A DNA stretch of 56,641 bases from Alphaproteobacteria bacterium (lineage in GTDB: Bacteria; Pseudomonadota; Alphaproteobacteria; Reyranellales; Reyranellaceae), in the NCBI GenBank assembly GCA_026126245.1, contig JAHCJT010000003.1, forward strand, positions 1 to 56,641. Direction: 5' to 3'. This document shows positions 20,008 to 27,751 of the stretch, one piece after another. Within the stretch, counting starts at the first letter, position 1. The number at the start of each line of letters is the position of its first letter. The notes beneath the pieces were generated by a model. The model was given only the letters and a program-made list of their open reading frames with translations. It did no database searches and was not told the origin of the DNA. The translations under genes were made by a program, and so were the position numbers.

Positions 20008-21411
20008 TCAGTAGCGATAGTGGTCCGGCTTGAACGGCCCGGTCTGCGGCACGCCGATATAGGTGGCCTGGTCGGGACGCAGCTTGGTGAGCTTGACGCC
20101 GATTTTCTCGAGATGCAGCGCCGCGACTTTCTCGTCGAGGTGCTTGGGCAGAGTGTAGACTTTCTTCTCGTATTTGCCCGGATTGGTCCACAGCTCGATC
20201 TGCGCCAGCGTCTGGTTGGAAAACGACGAGGACATCACAAAGCTGGGGTGGCCGGTGGCATTGCCGAGGTTCACCAAGCGGCCTTCCGACAACATGATGA
20301 TGCGCTTGCCGTCGGGGAACTCGATCTCGTCGACCTGCGGCTTGACGTTGTGCCACTTGAAGTTCCGCAGGCCCGCGACCTGGATCTCGCTGTCGAAGTG
20401 GCCGATGTTGCAGACGATGGCGCGGTCCTTCATCTGACGCATGTGCTCGACGGTGATGACGTCGACATTGCCGGTGGCAGTGACGAAGATATCGGCGCGC
20501 GGTGCGGCGTCCTCCATCGTCGTGACCTCGTAGCCCTCCATCGCCGCCTGCAGGGCGCAGATCGGATCGACCTCCGACACCATGACGCGGCAACCGGCAT
20601 TGCGCAGTGAGGCGGCCGAGCCCTTGCCCACGTCACCGAAGCCCGCGACCATCGCCACCTTGCCGGCCATCATCACGTCGGTGCCGCGGCGGATACCGTC
20701 GACGAGCGATTCGCGGCAGCCGTAGAGGTTGTCGAACTTCGACTTGGTGACTGAATCGTTGACGTTGATCGCCGGCCACAACAGGCGGCCTTCCTTTTCC
20801 ATGGTGTAGAGGCGATGCACGCCGGTGGTGGTTTCCTCGGTGACGCCGCGGATGGCGGCACCGTTGCGGCTGTACCAGCCGGGCTTGGCCTTCAGCTGCT
20901 TGGCGATGGCGGCGTAGAGGACTTCCTCTTCCTCGTTGGTCGGCTTGGCGATGACCGAGGCGTCCTTCTCGGCGCGCATGCCGAGATGGATCAGCAGGGT
21001 CGCATCGCCGCCGTCGTCGAGGATCATCGTCGGCGTGCCGCCATCGGCCCACTCGAAGATGCGGTGCGTGTAGTCCCAGTACTCGGGCAGCGACTCGCCC
21101 TTGACCGCGAATACCGGCGTACCGGCGGCGGCGATCGCCGCGGCGGCATGGTCCTGGGTTGAATAGATATTGCACGAGGCCCAGCGCACATCGGCACCGA
21201 GCGACTTCAGTGTCTCGATCAGCACGGCCGTCTGGATCGTCATATGCAGCGAGCCCGCGATGCGCGCGCCCTTGAGTGGCTGCTGCTTGCCGTACTCGGC
21301 GCGGATCGCCATCAGACCCGGCATCTCGGTTTCGGCGATGGCCATTTCCTTGCGGCCCCAGTCGGCGAGGCCGATGTCCTTGACCACGTAGTCGGGCTTG
21401 TCCTTGGCCAT
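20008..21411 (-). CDS. ahcY: S-adenosylhomocysteine hydrolase
   Basis: 467 residues, the long form typical of bacteria with the extra ~40-residue insert. NAD-dependent; splits S-adenosylhomocysteine into adenosine and homocysteine, relieving inhibition of methyltransferases. Conserved segments: [16 protein letters not shown] near the N-terminus, [16 protein letters not shown], the Rossmann loop [11 protein letters not shown] (Phe where Tyr is common), and the C-terminal FKPDHYRY, whose Lys-Tyr contacts NAD across the subunit interface. It sits directly downstream of the PTS genes in the same orientation. Confidence 0.97.
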   Translation of the reverse strand: MAKDKPDYVVKDIGLADWGRKEMAIAETEMPGLMAIRAEYGKQQPLKGARIAGSLHMTIQTAVLIETLKSLGADVRWASCNIYSTQDHAAAAIAAAGTPVFAVKGESLPEYWDYTHRIFEWADGGTPTMILDDGGDATLLIHLGMRAEKDASVIAKPTNEEEEVLYAAIAKQLKAKPGWYSRNGAAIRGVTEETTTGVHRLYTMEKEGRLLWPAINVNDSVTKSKFDNLYGCRESLVDGIRRGTDVMMAGKVAMVAGFGDVGKGSAASLRNAGCRVMVSEVDPICALQAAMEGYEVTTMEDAAPRADIFVTATGNVDVITVEHMRQMKDRAIVCNIGHFDSEIQVAGLRNFKWHNVKPQVDEIEFPDGKRIIMLSEGRLVNLGNATGHPSFVMSSSFSNQTLAQIELWTNPGKYEKKVYTLPKHLDEKVAALHLEKIGVKLTKLRPDQATYIGVPQTGPFKPDHYRY

Positions 21412-21616
21412 GAGATGTCCTGTCGGAAAATGTCAGCGGGTGTCGCGGCGCACAAATTCGCACGCCGGGTCGGCGCGCCATGCGCCGCGATTCGTCGGCG
21501 CGCTCCTATAGCAGCGGGTCAGATGGCCCACAACGCGGCCGATATAAAAACATGCTTATGAGTTTATGAGATCCACAACCGAGGCCAACCGCGGGCACGG
21601 CCGCGCGGCAATGCCG
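21412..21616 (-). promoter_or_regulatory. ahcY leader region with short repeats
   Basis: 205 bases between HPr and ahcY. The sequence GTCGGCGCGC occurs twice on the plus strand (21469-21478 and 21494-21503). Because GGCGCGCC is self-complementary, the copies can also pair as a 7-bp hairpin in the ahcY leader RNA. An AT-rich segment at 21540-21565 may hold a promoter. I compared it mentally with the SAH riboswitch, which often precedes ahcY, and could not fit the conserved core, so I do not call one. Confidence 0.25.
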
Positions 21617-21892
21617 CTAGTCCTCGCCGAACCGGCTCTGCACAAGATTGGCCAAGGCCTCGAGCGCTTCCGGCGCCTGGCGCCCGACGGCGGAAATCTG
21701 GATCTGCGATCCCATGGCGGCGGACAGCATCATCAGACCCATGATGGACAGGCCCGACACTTCCTGTCCGCCATGCGCCACTTTCACCGCGGCATCGTAC
21801 TGGGCAGCGAGGCGCACGAACTTGGCCGCGGCCCGGGCATGCAGCCCACGCTTGTTGGCGATCGTCAGCGTGCGCAAATCCGCGGTGGTCAT
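21617..21892 (-). CDS. ptsH: HPr family phosphocarrier protein
   Basis: 91 residues. The phospho-acceptor is His18 in RGLHARAAAK. The regulatory-serine region reads SGLSIMGLMML, matching the site phosphorylated by HPr kinase. In alphaproteobacteria this HPr relays phosphate from EI-Ntr to an EIIA protein and regulates rather than transports. It is the last of the run hprK-rapZ-EIIA-HPr; EI (ptsP) is not in the window. Confidence 0.93.
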   Translation of the reverse strand: MTTADLRTLTIANKRGLHARAAAKFVRLAAQYDAAVKVAHGGQEVSGLSIMGLMMLSAAMGSQIQISAVGRQAPEALEALANLVQSRFGED

Positions 21893-21907
21893 TGTCGGCG
21901 TCCGCTT

Positions 21908-22315
21908 CTAGCCGGCATCCTTCGCCAGCAGGCGCGAGGCGACCGTGATGTACTTGCGCCCGGCATCCTGGCATGCCGCCACTGTCTCGGCCATCGGACG
22001 TTCAACGCGCACGCTCGCCAGCTTGACCAGCATCGGCAGATTGACGCCAGCGACCACCTCGACACGCGCCCGGTCCATGATCGAGATGGCGAGGTTGGAC
22101 GGCGTGCCGCCAAACATGTCTGTCAGCACCACAACGCCCTGCCCGCTATCGCACTCGGCGACACGTTGCAGGATCTCGGCGCGGCGCTTCTCCATATCGT
22201 CGTCGGCCTCGATGCAAACGGCGGCGGCCTGCCGCTGCGGCCCCACGACATGCTCCAGCGCCGCCAGGAACTCGCGCGCCAGTTTGCCGTGCGTCACCAG
22301 CACCATGCCGATCAT
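21908..22315 (-). CDS. PTS EIIA component, mannose/fructose type
   Basis: 135 residues. An EIIA-Man fold with the phosphorylated histidine at position 9 (MVLVTHG), followed by VVLTDMFGGTPSNLA, the family's hallmark. No EIIB, EIIC or EIID accompanies it, so a sugar transporter is unlikely. By analogy with ManX/EIIA of other alphaproteobacterial regulatory PTS branches, its phosphorylation state probably controls other proteins. The ATG overlaps the rapZ stop (ATGA), and HPr follows after 15 bases, so all three are likely cotranslated. Confidence 0.92.
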   Translation of the reverse strand: MIGMVLVTHGKLAREFLAALEHVVGPQRQAAAVCIEADDDMEKRRAEILQRVAECDSGQGVVVLTDMFGGTPSNLAISIMDRARVEVVAGVNLPMLVKLASVRVERPMAETVAACQDAGRKYITVASRLLAKDAG

Positions 22316-23307
22316 CCGTTCACCCTCTTCCCCGTCGCGGCACTTCTCGACCGGACGGCACGTGCCGCCGGCACGGTATCGATATCGCGATGCGTCAAAG
22401 CCAGTGGTCTACCCAGTCGCCGGATCCGACCCGCCAATTGCTCTGCCACCACCACCGATCGATGGCGCCCCCCGGTACATCCGATGGCCACAGTCAGGTA
22501 ACTCTTGCCTTCACTTTCGAAGCGCGGCAAGAGGCTCACCACCAACGCCACAATGGCCTCGAAAAACCCCTTGTAGGCGTTATCGCGCGCGACATAGCGC
22601 CGCACGGCGGCGTCTCGGCCGGTGAGGTCACGCAACGCAGAATCCCAATAGGGATTGCGCAAGAACCGCGCATCGAACACCAAATCTGCCTCTCGCGGCA
22701 ATCCGCGGCGGTAGGAAAACGACATCACCGACAGCTGAAGACCGCCGCCTTCGCGGCCGAAATGGCCGAGGAGGACCTGGCGCAGGTCGTGCGGCCCCAG
22801 CAGCGATGTATCGACCGTCACGTCGGCATGGTCACGCAGCGTGCGCAACATGCGCCGCTCATCAATGATGCCGTCAAGCACTGGCCGATCGAGCGCCAGC
22901 GGATGACTGCGCCGGGTCTCGGTGAAGCGGCGCAACAGCACATCGTCGTCGCAATCCAGAAACAACAGCCGCGTTTGCAGGTCGTCGCGGTCACGCAGCG
23001 TGCGCACCCGCGCCAGTACGCGCGCAACGTCGAATCCGCGCGTGCGCACATCGATGCCGATGGCAACGGGGTAGGTGTCATCGCCCGACTCACCCGTCAC
23101 CTGAAGCAGGCGATCGACCATTGCCAACGGCAGATTGTCGATCGCGACGTAGCCAGCATCCTCCAGGGCACGCAGCGCCGTCAGACGCCCCGCCCCGGAC
23201 AGGCCCGTTATCAAGATGACGGATCGGACTGTGGCCGACAGTGACGCGCGGCGCCGCCGGATCTGTGCCGGCAGTGAACGCGATGTCACGGGACGCTTGC
23301 GACGCAC
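22312..23307 (-). CDS. rapZ: RapZ/YvcJ-family nucleotide-binding protein with altered P-loop
   Basis: 331 residues from a GTG at 23307; an in-frame GTG at 23289 is another possible start and neither has a clear ribosome-binding site. In enterobacteria RapZ is an RNase adapter sensing glucosamine-6-phosphate; outside them the role is less clear. Conserved parts: LLFLDCDDDVLLRRFTETRR, DVTVDTSLL, SFSYRRGLPREADLVFDARF, the NPYWDSALRDLTGRD segment and the C-terminal GCTGGRHRSVVVAEQLA. The expected Walker A GxxGxGKS reads GLSGAGRL here: the nucleotide-binding Lys is Arg and the Ser/Thr is Leu. Lies between hprK and EIIA, as in many alphaproteobacteria. Confidence 0.9.
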   Translation of the reverse strand: MRRKRPVTSRSLPAQIRRRRASLSATVRSVILITGLSGAGRLTALRALEDAGYVAIDNLPLAMVDRLLQVTGESGDDTYPVAIGIDVRTRGFDVARVLARVRTLRDRDDLQTRLLFLDCDDDVLLRRFTETRRSHPLALDRPVLDGIIDERRMLRTLRDHADVTVDTSLLGPHDLRQVLLGHFGREGGGLQLSVMSFSYRRGLPREADLVFDARFLRNPYWDSALRDLTGRDAAVRRYVARDNAYKGFFEAIVALVVSLLPRFESEGKSYLTVAIGCTGGRHRSVVVAEQLAGRIRRLGRPLALTHRDIDTVPAARAVRSRSAATGKRVNG

Positions 23308-23314
23308 GCAAAAA

Positions 23315-23770
23315 TCATGTGACTCGCGTGGCGGTCAGGGCAAGGCGAATCTTGGCCGAAGTGGATGCTTCAAAGGCAGCGAGTTGGACGCGCGGAACGT
23401 CGACACCGAGCAACGACTCGACTCCCGCTTCCGGCATCCGTTCGACCACGGCCGCATCGACCAGGTCGACAATCAGCATGACCGGCGCCGCAGCCAGCAC
23501 CTCCTTCGGCGGCAACCGCAGCACGCCAAGCCCACGCACTTCGATCAGGCCGGCGAGGTTCGCCGGCGCCCGCGCAACCAGTCGGCCGGCGTCAGCACTC
23601 AACCGGGTGCGGTCGTCGGCGATCAAGCGGCCGCCGGCCTCCAATATCCGAATCGCCAAGTCGGATTTTCCGGCACCTGACGGCCCGCGCAGCAAGACGC
23701 CGTGCCAGGTTCCGCCGACCGGCAGCGCAACGCAGGTCGCGTGAATATTCTGCTGTAAGGCGCCATCCAT
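23315..23770 (-). CDS. hprK: Short HPr kinase/phosphorylase (C-terminal domain only)
   Basis: 151 residues from ATG 23770; an ATG at 23869 would add 33. Walker A is GPSGAGKSDLA, followed by RLIADDRTRL and the ARAPANLAGLIEVRGLGVLR signature. The Firmicutes enzyme has a further N-terminal domain of about 130 residues, which is missing; this compact form is usual in alphaproteobacteria. It phosphorylates HPr on serine. It leads the PTS regulatory run and is divergent from the nucleotide cyclase gene. Confidence 0.9.
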   Translation of the reverse strand: MDGALQQNIHATCVALPVGGTWHGVLLRGPSGAGKSDLAIRILEAGGRLIADDRTRLSADAGRLVARAPANLAGLIEVRGLGVLRLPPKEVLAAAPVMLIVDLVDAAVVERMPEAGVESLLGVDVPRVQLAAFEASTSAKIRLALTATRVT

Positions 23771-23973
23771 GGCGCCAAACTGACCCGTGCCGCCGCTCAC
23801 CGTCAATGCGCCTGCCGGAAGGGCCCGCAGGCGTTCGGGAGCGCACCCAACAGTCAGCTCACGTGGCATCGGACAGGATCCGCCACGCTTTGGGCGCAAT
23901 ACGCGGTTTGTGTTAAGAGTCAGTGACGGCCCCCAGGGATTACCTACAGGGCGCGCCGGAGGAGAGCAACAGG

Positions 23974-25896
23974 GTGACGGATTCACCCATCGATGCACCG
24001 GGGACCCCGACCACGGTGCCAGCCCGGGCTTCGACGGACGCGCCAGCCAGAGCCGTCAGTTGGCGTATCGCCGGACTGTTGAAAAGCATGCGTCAGGTGC
24101 GTGTGCGCATCGTCACAGCGCTGGCCGCGGGCTTTCTGGCCGTTACGGTCATTGCCGGCGGCGCGTTCACTCTCACGGTGCTGGGGGCATCGGACAGTAC
24201 CCAGCGGCTGCTGCTCGACCGCAATCGGCGCATGGTCGAATCCCAGGCGCAGTTCCTGCGCGACCGGCTCGATCCGGTCTCGGCGCAATTGCAGTTCATT
24301 GCCGCGCTGGCTGCAGCCGGAAGGCTCGACGTCGGCGCCCCCTCGCAGCTGGTCGACGCACTGACCACCGCCGCCCAACAGCTGCCGCAGATTTCCGGCG
24401 CCGTGTTCGTGTCGCTCGACCAGACGGCTCACCGGGTCTTGCGGACGGCTGACGGCACGCTGTTCCGCGACAGTGTACCGCTGAGTTCGATCCCGGGCGC
24501 GTTCGACCGTTTCCGGGAGCTGCAGTCGGCGTCCGGCCCGTTCTGGGGTGAATTGTTGTGGTACCAGGCGCAGCGCCAACCGGGCATCAACGTCCGCGTT
24601 CCGATCCGTCGGATTGACGGAGCCTTCGTGGGTGGCCTTGCCGCCACAGTGGCCATGGGCGAACTGTCGCGCCTCGTGGTCAGCCGCGAACTGGAAGGTG
24701 AAGGCCGATCGTTCATCCTCGTCGGCCGCGACCGTGCCTTGGCACACCGTCGGCTGGTGGAGCCCTCCAGCGTGGCGCTGACGGAAGGCAGGCTCTTGCC
24801 GCGTCTCAACGAGATCGATGACCCGGTGCTGGCCGCGATCTGGCAGCCGCCGGTAACGACCGGCACTTTCGCCAAGGCGCTCGGCAAATTCGGTCATGTG
24901 ATTGATCTGGACGGCCATCGCTGGGTTTTTGTCTATCGCGAGGTTGTCGGCTACGGGCCAGAGCCCTGGCTTGTCGGGCAGTACTTCCCATTCGAAGAGG
25001 CGACGCGCGACATTGAGCGGCTGCGGCAGGGCATCTGGGCCGGGGCCGCCGCATTGGCGTTCGCTCTGCTGCTCGCGGCGATCATGGGTATGCGGATGGC
25101 CCGCGCCATTGGGCGTCTTGGCGCGGCAGCCGCTACGCTGGAGCGCATGGAGTTCGAGGGCGGTCCGGTCGCGCATTCCCGCCTCAGGGAGATCGACGAT
25201 GCGGCCGAAGCACTCGACAAGGCACGAGCCACACTCAAGTGGTTCGGCCTCTATGTGCCCCGCCGGCTGGTTGCGCGCCTGATGGAAGAAGGCGAGGAGA
25301 GCCTTCTCTCCAAACGCCGCACCGTGACGGTGATGTTCACCGACATCGTGGAGTTCACGCCCCAGGCCGAGGACATGGATGTCCGCAGCACCGCCGACCT
25401 GCTCAATCATCATTTTGCTCTTCTTGGCTCTGTCATCGAGCGCGAGCACGGCGTGATCGACAAGTACATCGGCGACGCCGTGATGGCCGTGTGGGGCGGC
25501 ATCCACAAGATGCCGGACCATGCCGACGCTGCTTGCCGCGCCGCATTGGCCATCGTCGAAGTGCTGCACGCTGACAATGCCGCCCGACGGGAAAGGGGCC
25601 TGGCTCCGATCCGCGTTCGCATCGGACTGCACTCCGGTCCCGTGATCATCGGCAATATCGGTGCGCCCGAGCGAATGAACTACACCGTGGTAGGCGACAC
25701 CGTGAACGTGGCACAACGGCTCGAGCAGCTGGGCAAGCAGCATATGCTCGACGACCAGGACATCGTGGTGCTGACCAGCGGCGGAACGATCGACGCCTTG
25801 CAGGATCCCGGCGCGCTGGGCACCGAGCCCGTCTTTGTCGGCGAGCAGGCAGTGCGTGGTCGCACGGAACCTGAAAAGGTATATCGGCTGGCGTGA
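23974..25896 (+). CDS. Membrane-bound class III adenylate/guanylate cyclase
   Basis: 640 residues from GTG 23974, supported by GGAGGAG about 10 bases upstream; an earlier GTG at 23923 lacks that. Membrane segments at about 43-70 and 354-374 enclose a periplasmic domain of some 280 residues, plausibly Cache/CHASE-like. A HAMP-like linker leads to the catalytic domain from about residue 450. Metal aspartates are Asp457 (FTDIVEF) and Asp501 (YIGDAVMAVWG). Lys497 (DKYIGD) and the NYTVVGDTVNVAQRLE stretch, with the transition-state Asn and Arg, point to an active cyclase, more likely of adenylate type. It is divergent from hprK, so it may share regulation with the PTS branch. Confidence 0.93.
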   Translation: MTDSPIDAPGTPTTVPARASTDAPARAVSWRIAGLLKSMRQVRVRIVTALAAGFLAVTVIAGGAFTLTVLGASDSTQRLLLDRNRRMVESQAQFLRDRLDPVSAQLQFIAALAAAGRLDVGAPSQLVDALTTAAQQLPQISGAVFVSLDQTAHRVLRTADGTLFRDSVPLSSIPGAFDRFRELQSASGPFWGELLWYQAQRQPGINVRVPIRRIDGAFVGGLAATVAMGELSRLVVSRELEGEGRSFILVGRDRALAHRRLVEPSSVALTEGRLLPRLNEIDDPVLAAIWQPPVTTGTFAKALGKFGHVIDLDGHRWVFVYREVVGYGPEPWLVGQYFPFEEATRDIERLRQGIWAGAAALAFALLLAAIMGMRMARAIGRLGAAAATLERMEFEGGPVAHSRLREIDDAAEALDKARATLKWFGLYVPRRLVARLMEEGEESLLSKRRTVTVMFTDIVEFTPQAEDMDVRSTADLLNHHFALLGSVIEREHGVIDKYIGDAVMAVWGGIHKMPDHADAACRAALAIVEVLHADNAARRERGLAPIRVRIGLHSGPVIIGNIGAPERMNYTVVGDTVNVAQRLEQLGKQHMLDDQDIVVLTSGGTIDALQDPGALGTEPVFVGEQAVRGRTEPEKVYRLA

Positions 25897-25901
25897 CGCT
25901 A

Positions 25902-25916
25902 GGCGCGCGTCGCGCC
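25902..25916. terminator. Short hairpin between convergent genes
   Basis: GGCGCG (25902-25907), a three-base loop, then CGCGCC (25911-25916), followed on the plus strand by GGCTTTGATT. It lies six bases after the cyclase stop and before the end of the convergent PAP2 gene. The stem is short and the T-run weak, so it is only a candidate terminator. Confidence 0.3.
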
Positions 25917-25941
25917 GGCTTTGATTCGGCTGCGACGTCTG

Positions 25942-26808
25942 TCAGCTACCGGACCGTTCAACCGGCCCGGCGACGTCATCGCATTGTCGCACATGCGCCG
26001 CAACAGCCAAACCCACCGCCGCCAAGACAACCCCGGCGAGGACATCAACGCCGTAGTGATAGCGCAGGTAGACAGTCGACAACCACAGCAGCCCGCACGG
26101 CACGAGATATCCATAGTACCAAAGGCGCCGGTACCTGAAGTCGACTGCCAGGATGTAGGCCGAGGCCGCGACGTGCAGGCTGGGAAAGGCATCGCAGCGA
26201 TTGGTGCCGATGGGATACAGCGCGGTCAGCAGGTCGCTGATCCAATAGCCATGGAGCGGCACCACGAAATGGTCGGCCATCGCAACATAGGGTCCGATCG
26301 CCGGCAGCAGCGTATAGCCGAGATACCCGATGCCGTAGATCGTAAACAGGCCGCTGTAGAACGCGCGCGCCGGCACCAGATCGCCCCAGGCGTAGAGTAT
26401 CAGCGTCAACAGCAGATACGGGATGAACGCGCCATAGGCGAGGCTCATCGTTTCGGTTAGCCACGGCGTGACCAGTGGTTCAAGCCAGATGCTTGGACTA
26501 CCGCCGAGCCACCTCATATCCCAGGACCACAGCGCGACGTCGTGCTTTGCAGCACTGATCAGGGGAATCGACCAGCGCATGTCGATGAAAATCACGTTGA
26601 GCGCGACGATGTAAAAGACGAATCGCAGACGCCACGTTGAGGTCCGGGGCCATCGCAAGCAAAAGCCGACCGCGCCGACATTGAGCAGGATGGCGCAAAA
26701 ATACAGCAGCGTCTGGGTGTTGGCGGGTCCGGCCGCGACCAGCAACCGGACCGCTGTCACGATCAGGAAACAGCCGAACACGATCTCATGCGGCAGCAGG
26801 CGATTCAT
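25942..26808 (-). CDS. PAP2-family integral membrane protein (phosphatase or inositolphosphotransferase-like)
   Basis: 288 residues from the ATG giving MNRLLPHEI. Six or more hydrophobic segments are visible. The C-terminal active-site motifs are DAFPSLHVAAS (PSxH, phosphate binding and first His) and RYHYGVDVLAGVVLA (second His and Asp), matching the PAP2_3/Aur1-like branch. Members dephosphorylate or transfer head groups of lipid phosphates at the membrane; the substrate is unknown here. The long stretch between the first two motifs also fits the Aur1/Ipt1-type architecture. Several upstream in-frame ATGs exist but precede no recognisable sequence. Confidence 0.8.
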   Translation of the reverse strand: MNRLLPHEIVFGCFLIVTAVRLLVAAGPANTQTLLYFCAILLNVGAVGFCLRWPRTSTWRLRFVFYIVALNVIFIDMRWSIPLISAAKHDVALWSWDMRWLGGSPSIWLEPLVTPWLTETMSLAYGAFIPYLLLTLILYAWGDLVPARAFYSGLFTIYGIGYLGYTLLPAIGPYVAMADHFVVPLHGYWISDLLTALYPIGTNRCDAFPSLHVAASAYILAVDFRYRRLWYYGYLVPCGLLWLSTVYLRYHYGVDVLAGVVLAAVGLAVAAHVRQCDDVAGPVERSGS

Positions 26809-26985
26809 GTGACCAGGCATGTGGGCCGGAACGCCGCCCTTGTGCCCCCTCCCCGACTCACAAGGCTCACGCGTACAACGGGACGAAGCCTTGACGTGTC
26901 GATGCACCACCATACTGCGCACGCGACTGGTGAATGCGCCAGAGCGATCCGGCGTGCCAGCGGCGCGCGGCTGTCGTGACCTCCG

Positions 26986-27615
26986 TCAGGTCATCTTCAC
27001 CATCACGTTTTTCTGGTAGGCGGGCCGGGTTCCCAGACGCTCGTACCAAGCGCGCAGATGTGGCAGCTCAGGCAGGCCGGCACGGTCGAACGGCAGGTTG
27101 AACCAGCGATAGACCATCGCGCCCACGGGAATGTCGCCCATCGTGAAATGCCCGCCCGCGACGTAGGCGCGGTTCGCCAGATAGCCGTCCAGCCGTCGCC
27201 ACAGATCGGCAGTGGCAACGCGCGCCCTTTCCATGGCGTCGAGGTCGCGCTTTTCGGGCGGCGTGCGGATCCAGCCCAAGAACAGCGTCGTCATGCCGCC
27301 CTGGATCGTCGACAGCTGCCAGTCCATCCAGCGCTCGGCGTCACCGCGCACCTTGGGATCCGTCGGCCACAGCGTGCCGGCAGCATGCGTGGCCGCAAAG
27401 TAGCGGATGATCGAGTTCGACTCCCACAACGTGTAGCCGCCATCATCGATCGTCGGCACGACGCCATTGGGGTTCATCGCCCGGTACCACGGTTGATCGT
27501 TGCCGCCGAAGGCGCCGCCGACATCGGTGCGCTCGTAGCTGAGACCGCATTCGTCGGCGGCCCACAACGCCTTCTGCACATTGATCGAATTGGCGCGTCC
27601 GTAGATCTTCAACAT
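26986..27615 (-). CDS. Glutathione S-transferase family protein
   Basis: 209 residues. The N-terminal thioredoxin-like domain starts MLKIYGRANSINVQKALW, with the glutathione-binding NPNGVVPTIDDGG and LWESNSIIRY segments (cis-Pro and Glu-Ser). An all-helical C-terminal domain follows, with VAGGHFTMGDIPVGA, the usual folding motif. The active-site residue is likely the Ser in RANS rather than a Tyr. GAGAGG about 8 bases upstream supports the ATG at 27615. The electrophilic substrate cannot be read from sequence. It lies between polA and the PAP2 gene in the same orientation. Confidence 0.93.
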   Translation of the reverse strand: MLKIYGRANSINVQKALWAADECGLSYERTDVGGAFGGNDQPWYRAMNPNGVVPTIDDGGYTLWESNSIIRYFAATHAAGTLWPTDPKVRGDAERWMDWQLSTIQGGMTTLFLGWIRTPPEKRDLDAMERARVATADLWRRLDGYLANRAYVAGGHFTMGDIPVGAMVYRWFNLPFDRAGLPELPHLRAWYERLGTRPAYQKNVMVKMT

Positions 27616-27751
27616 GTTCCCTCTCTCAATCGTGGCCAGCGGCCCTGCGGCCATCGCAGGCGATGCACGTGTTTCTCGAACGGACGCAGGGTGCGTCGGT
27701 GCCGAACTGTCCTCGTTTCGCCTGGAACGACATCGATGCCGACACGATGCG

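Noticed and set aside
21412-21560. Possible SAH riboswitch upstream of ahcY
   Set aside because: A hairpin can be drawn from repeated GGCGCGC, but I could not place the conserved core and pseudoknot segments, so the claim is not supported. A covariance-model search would decide.
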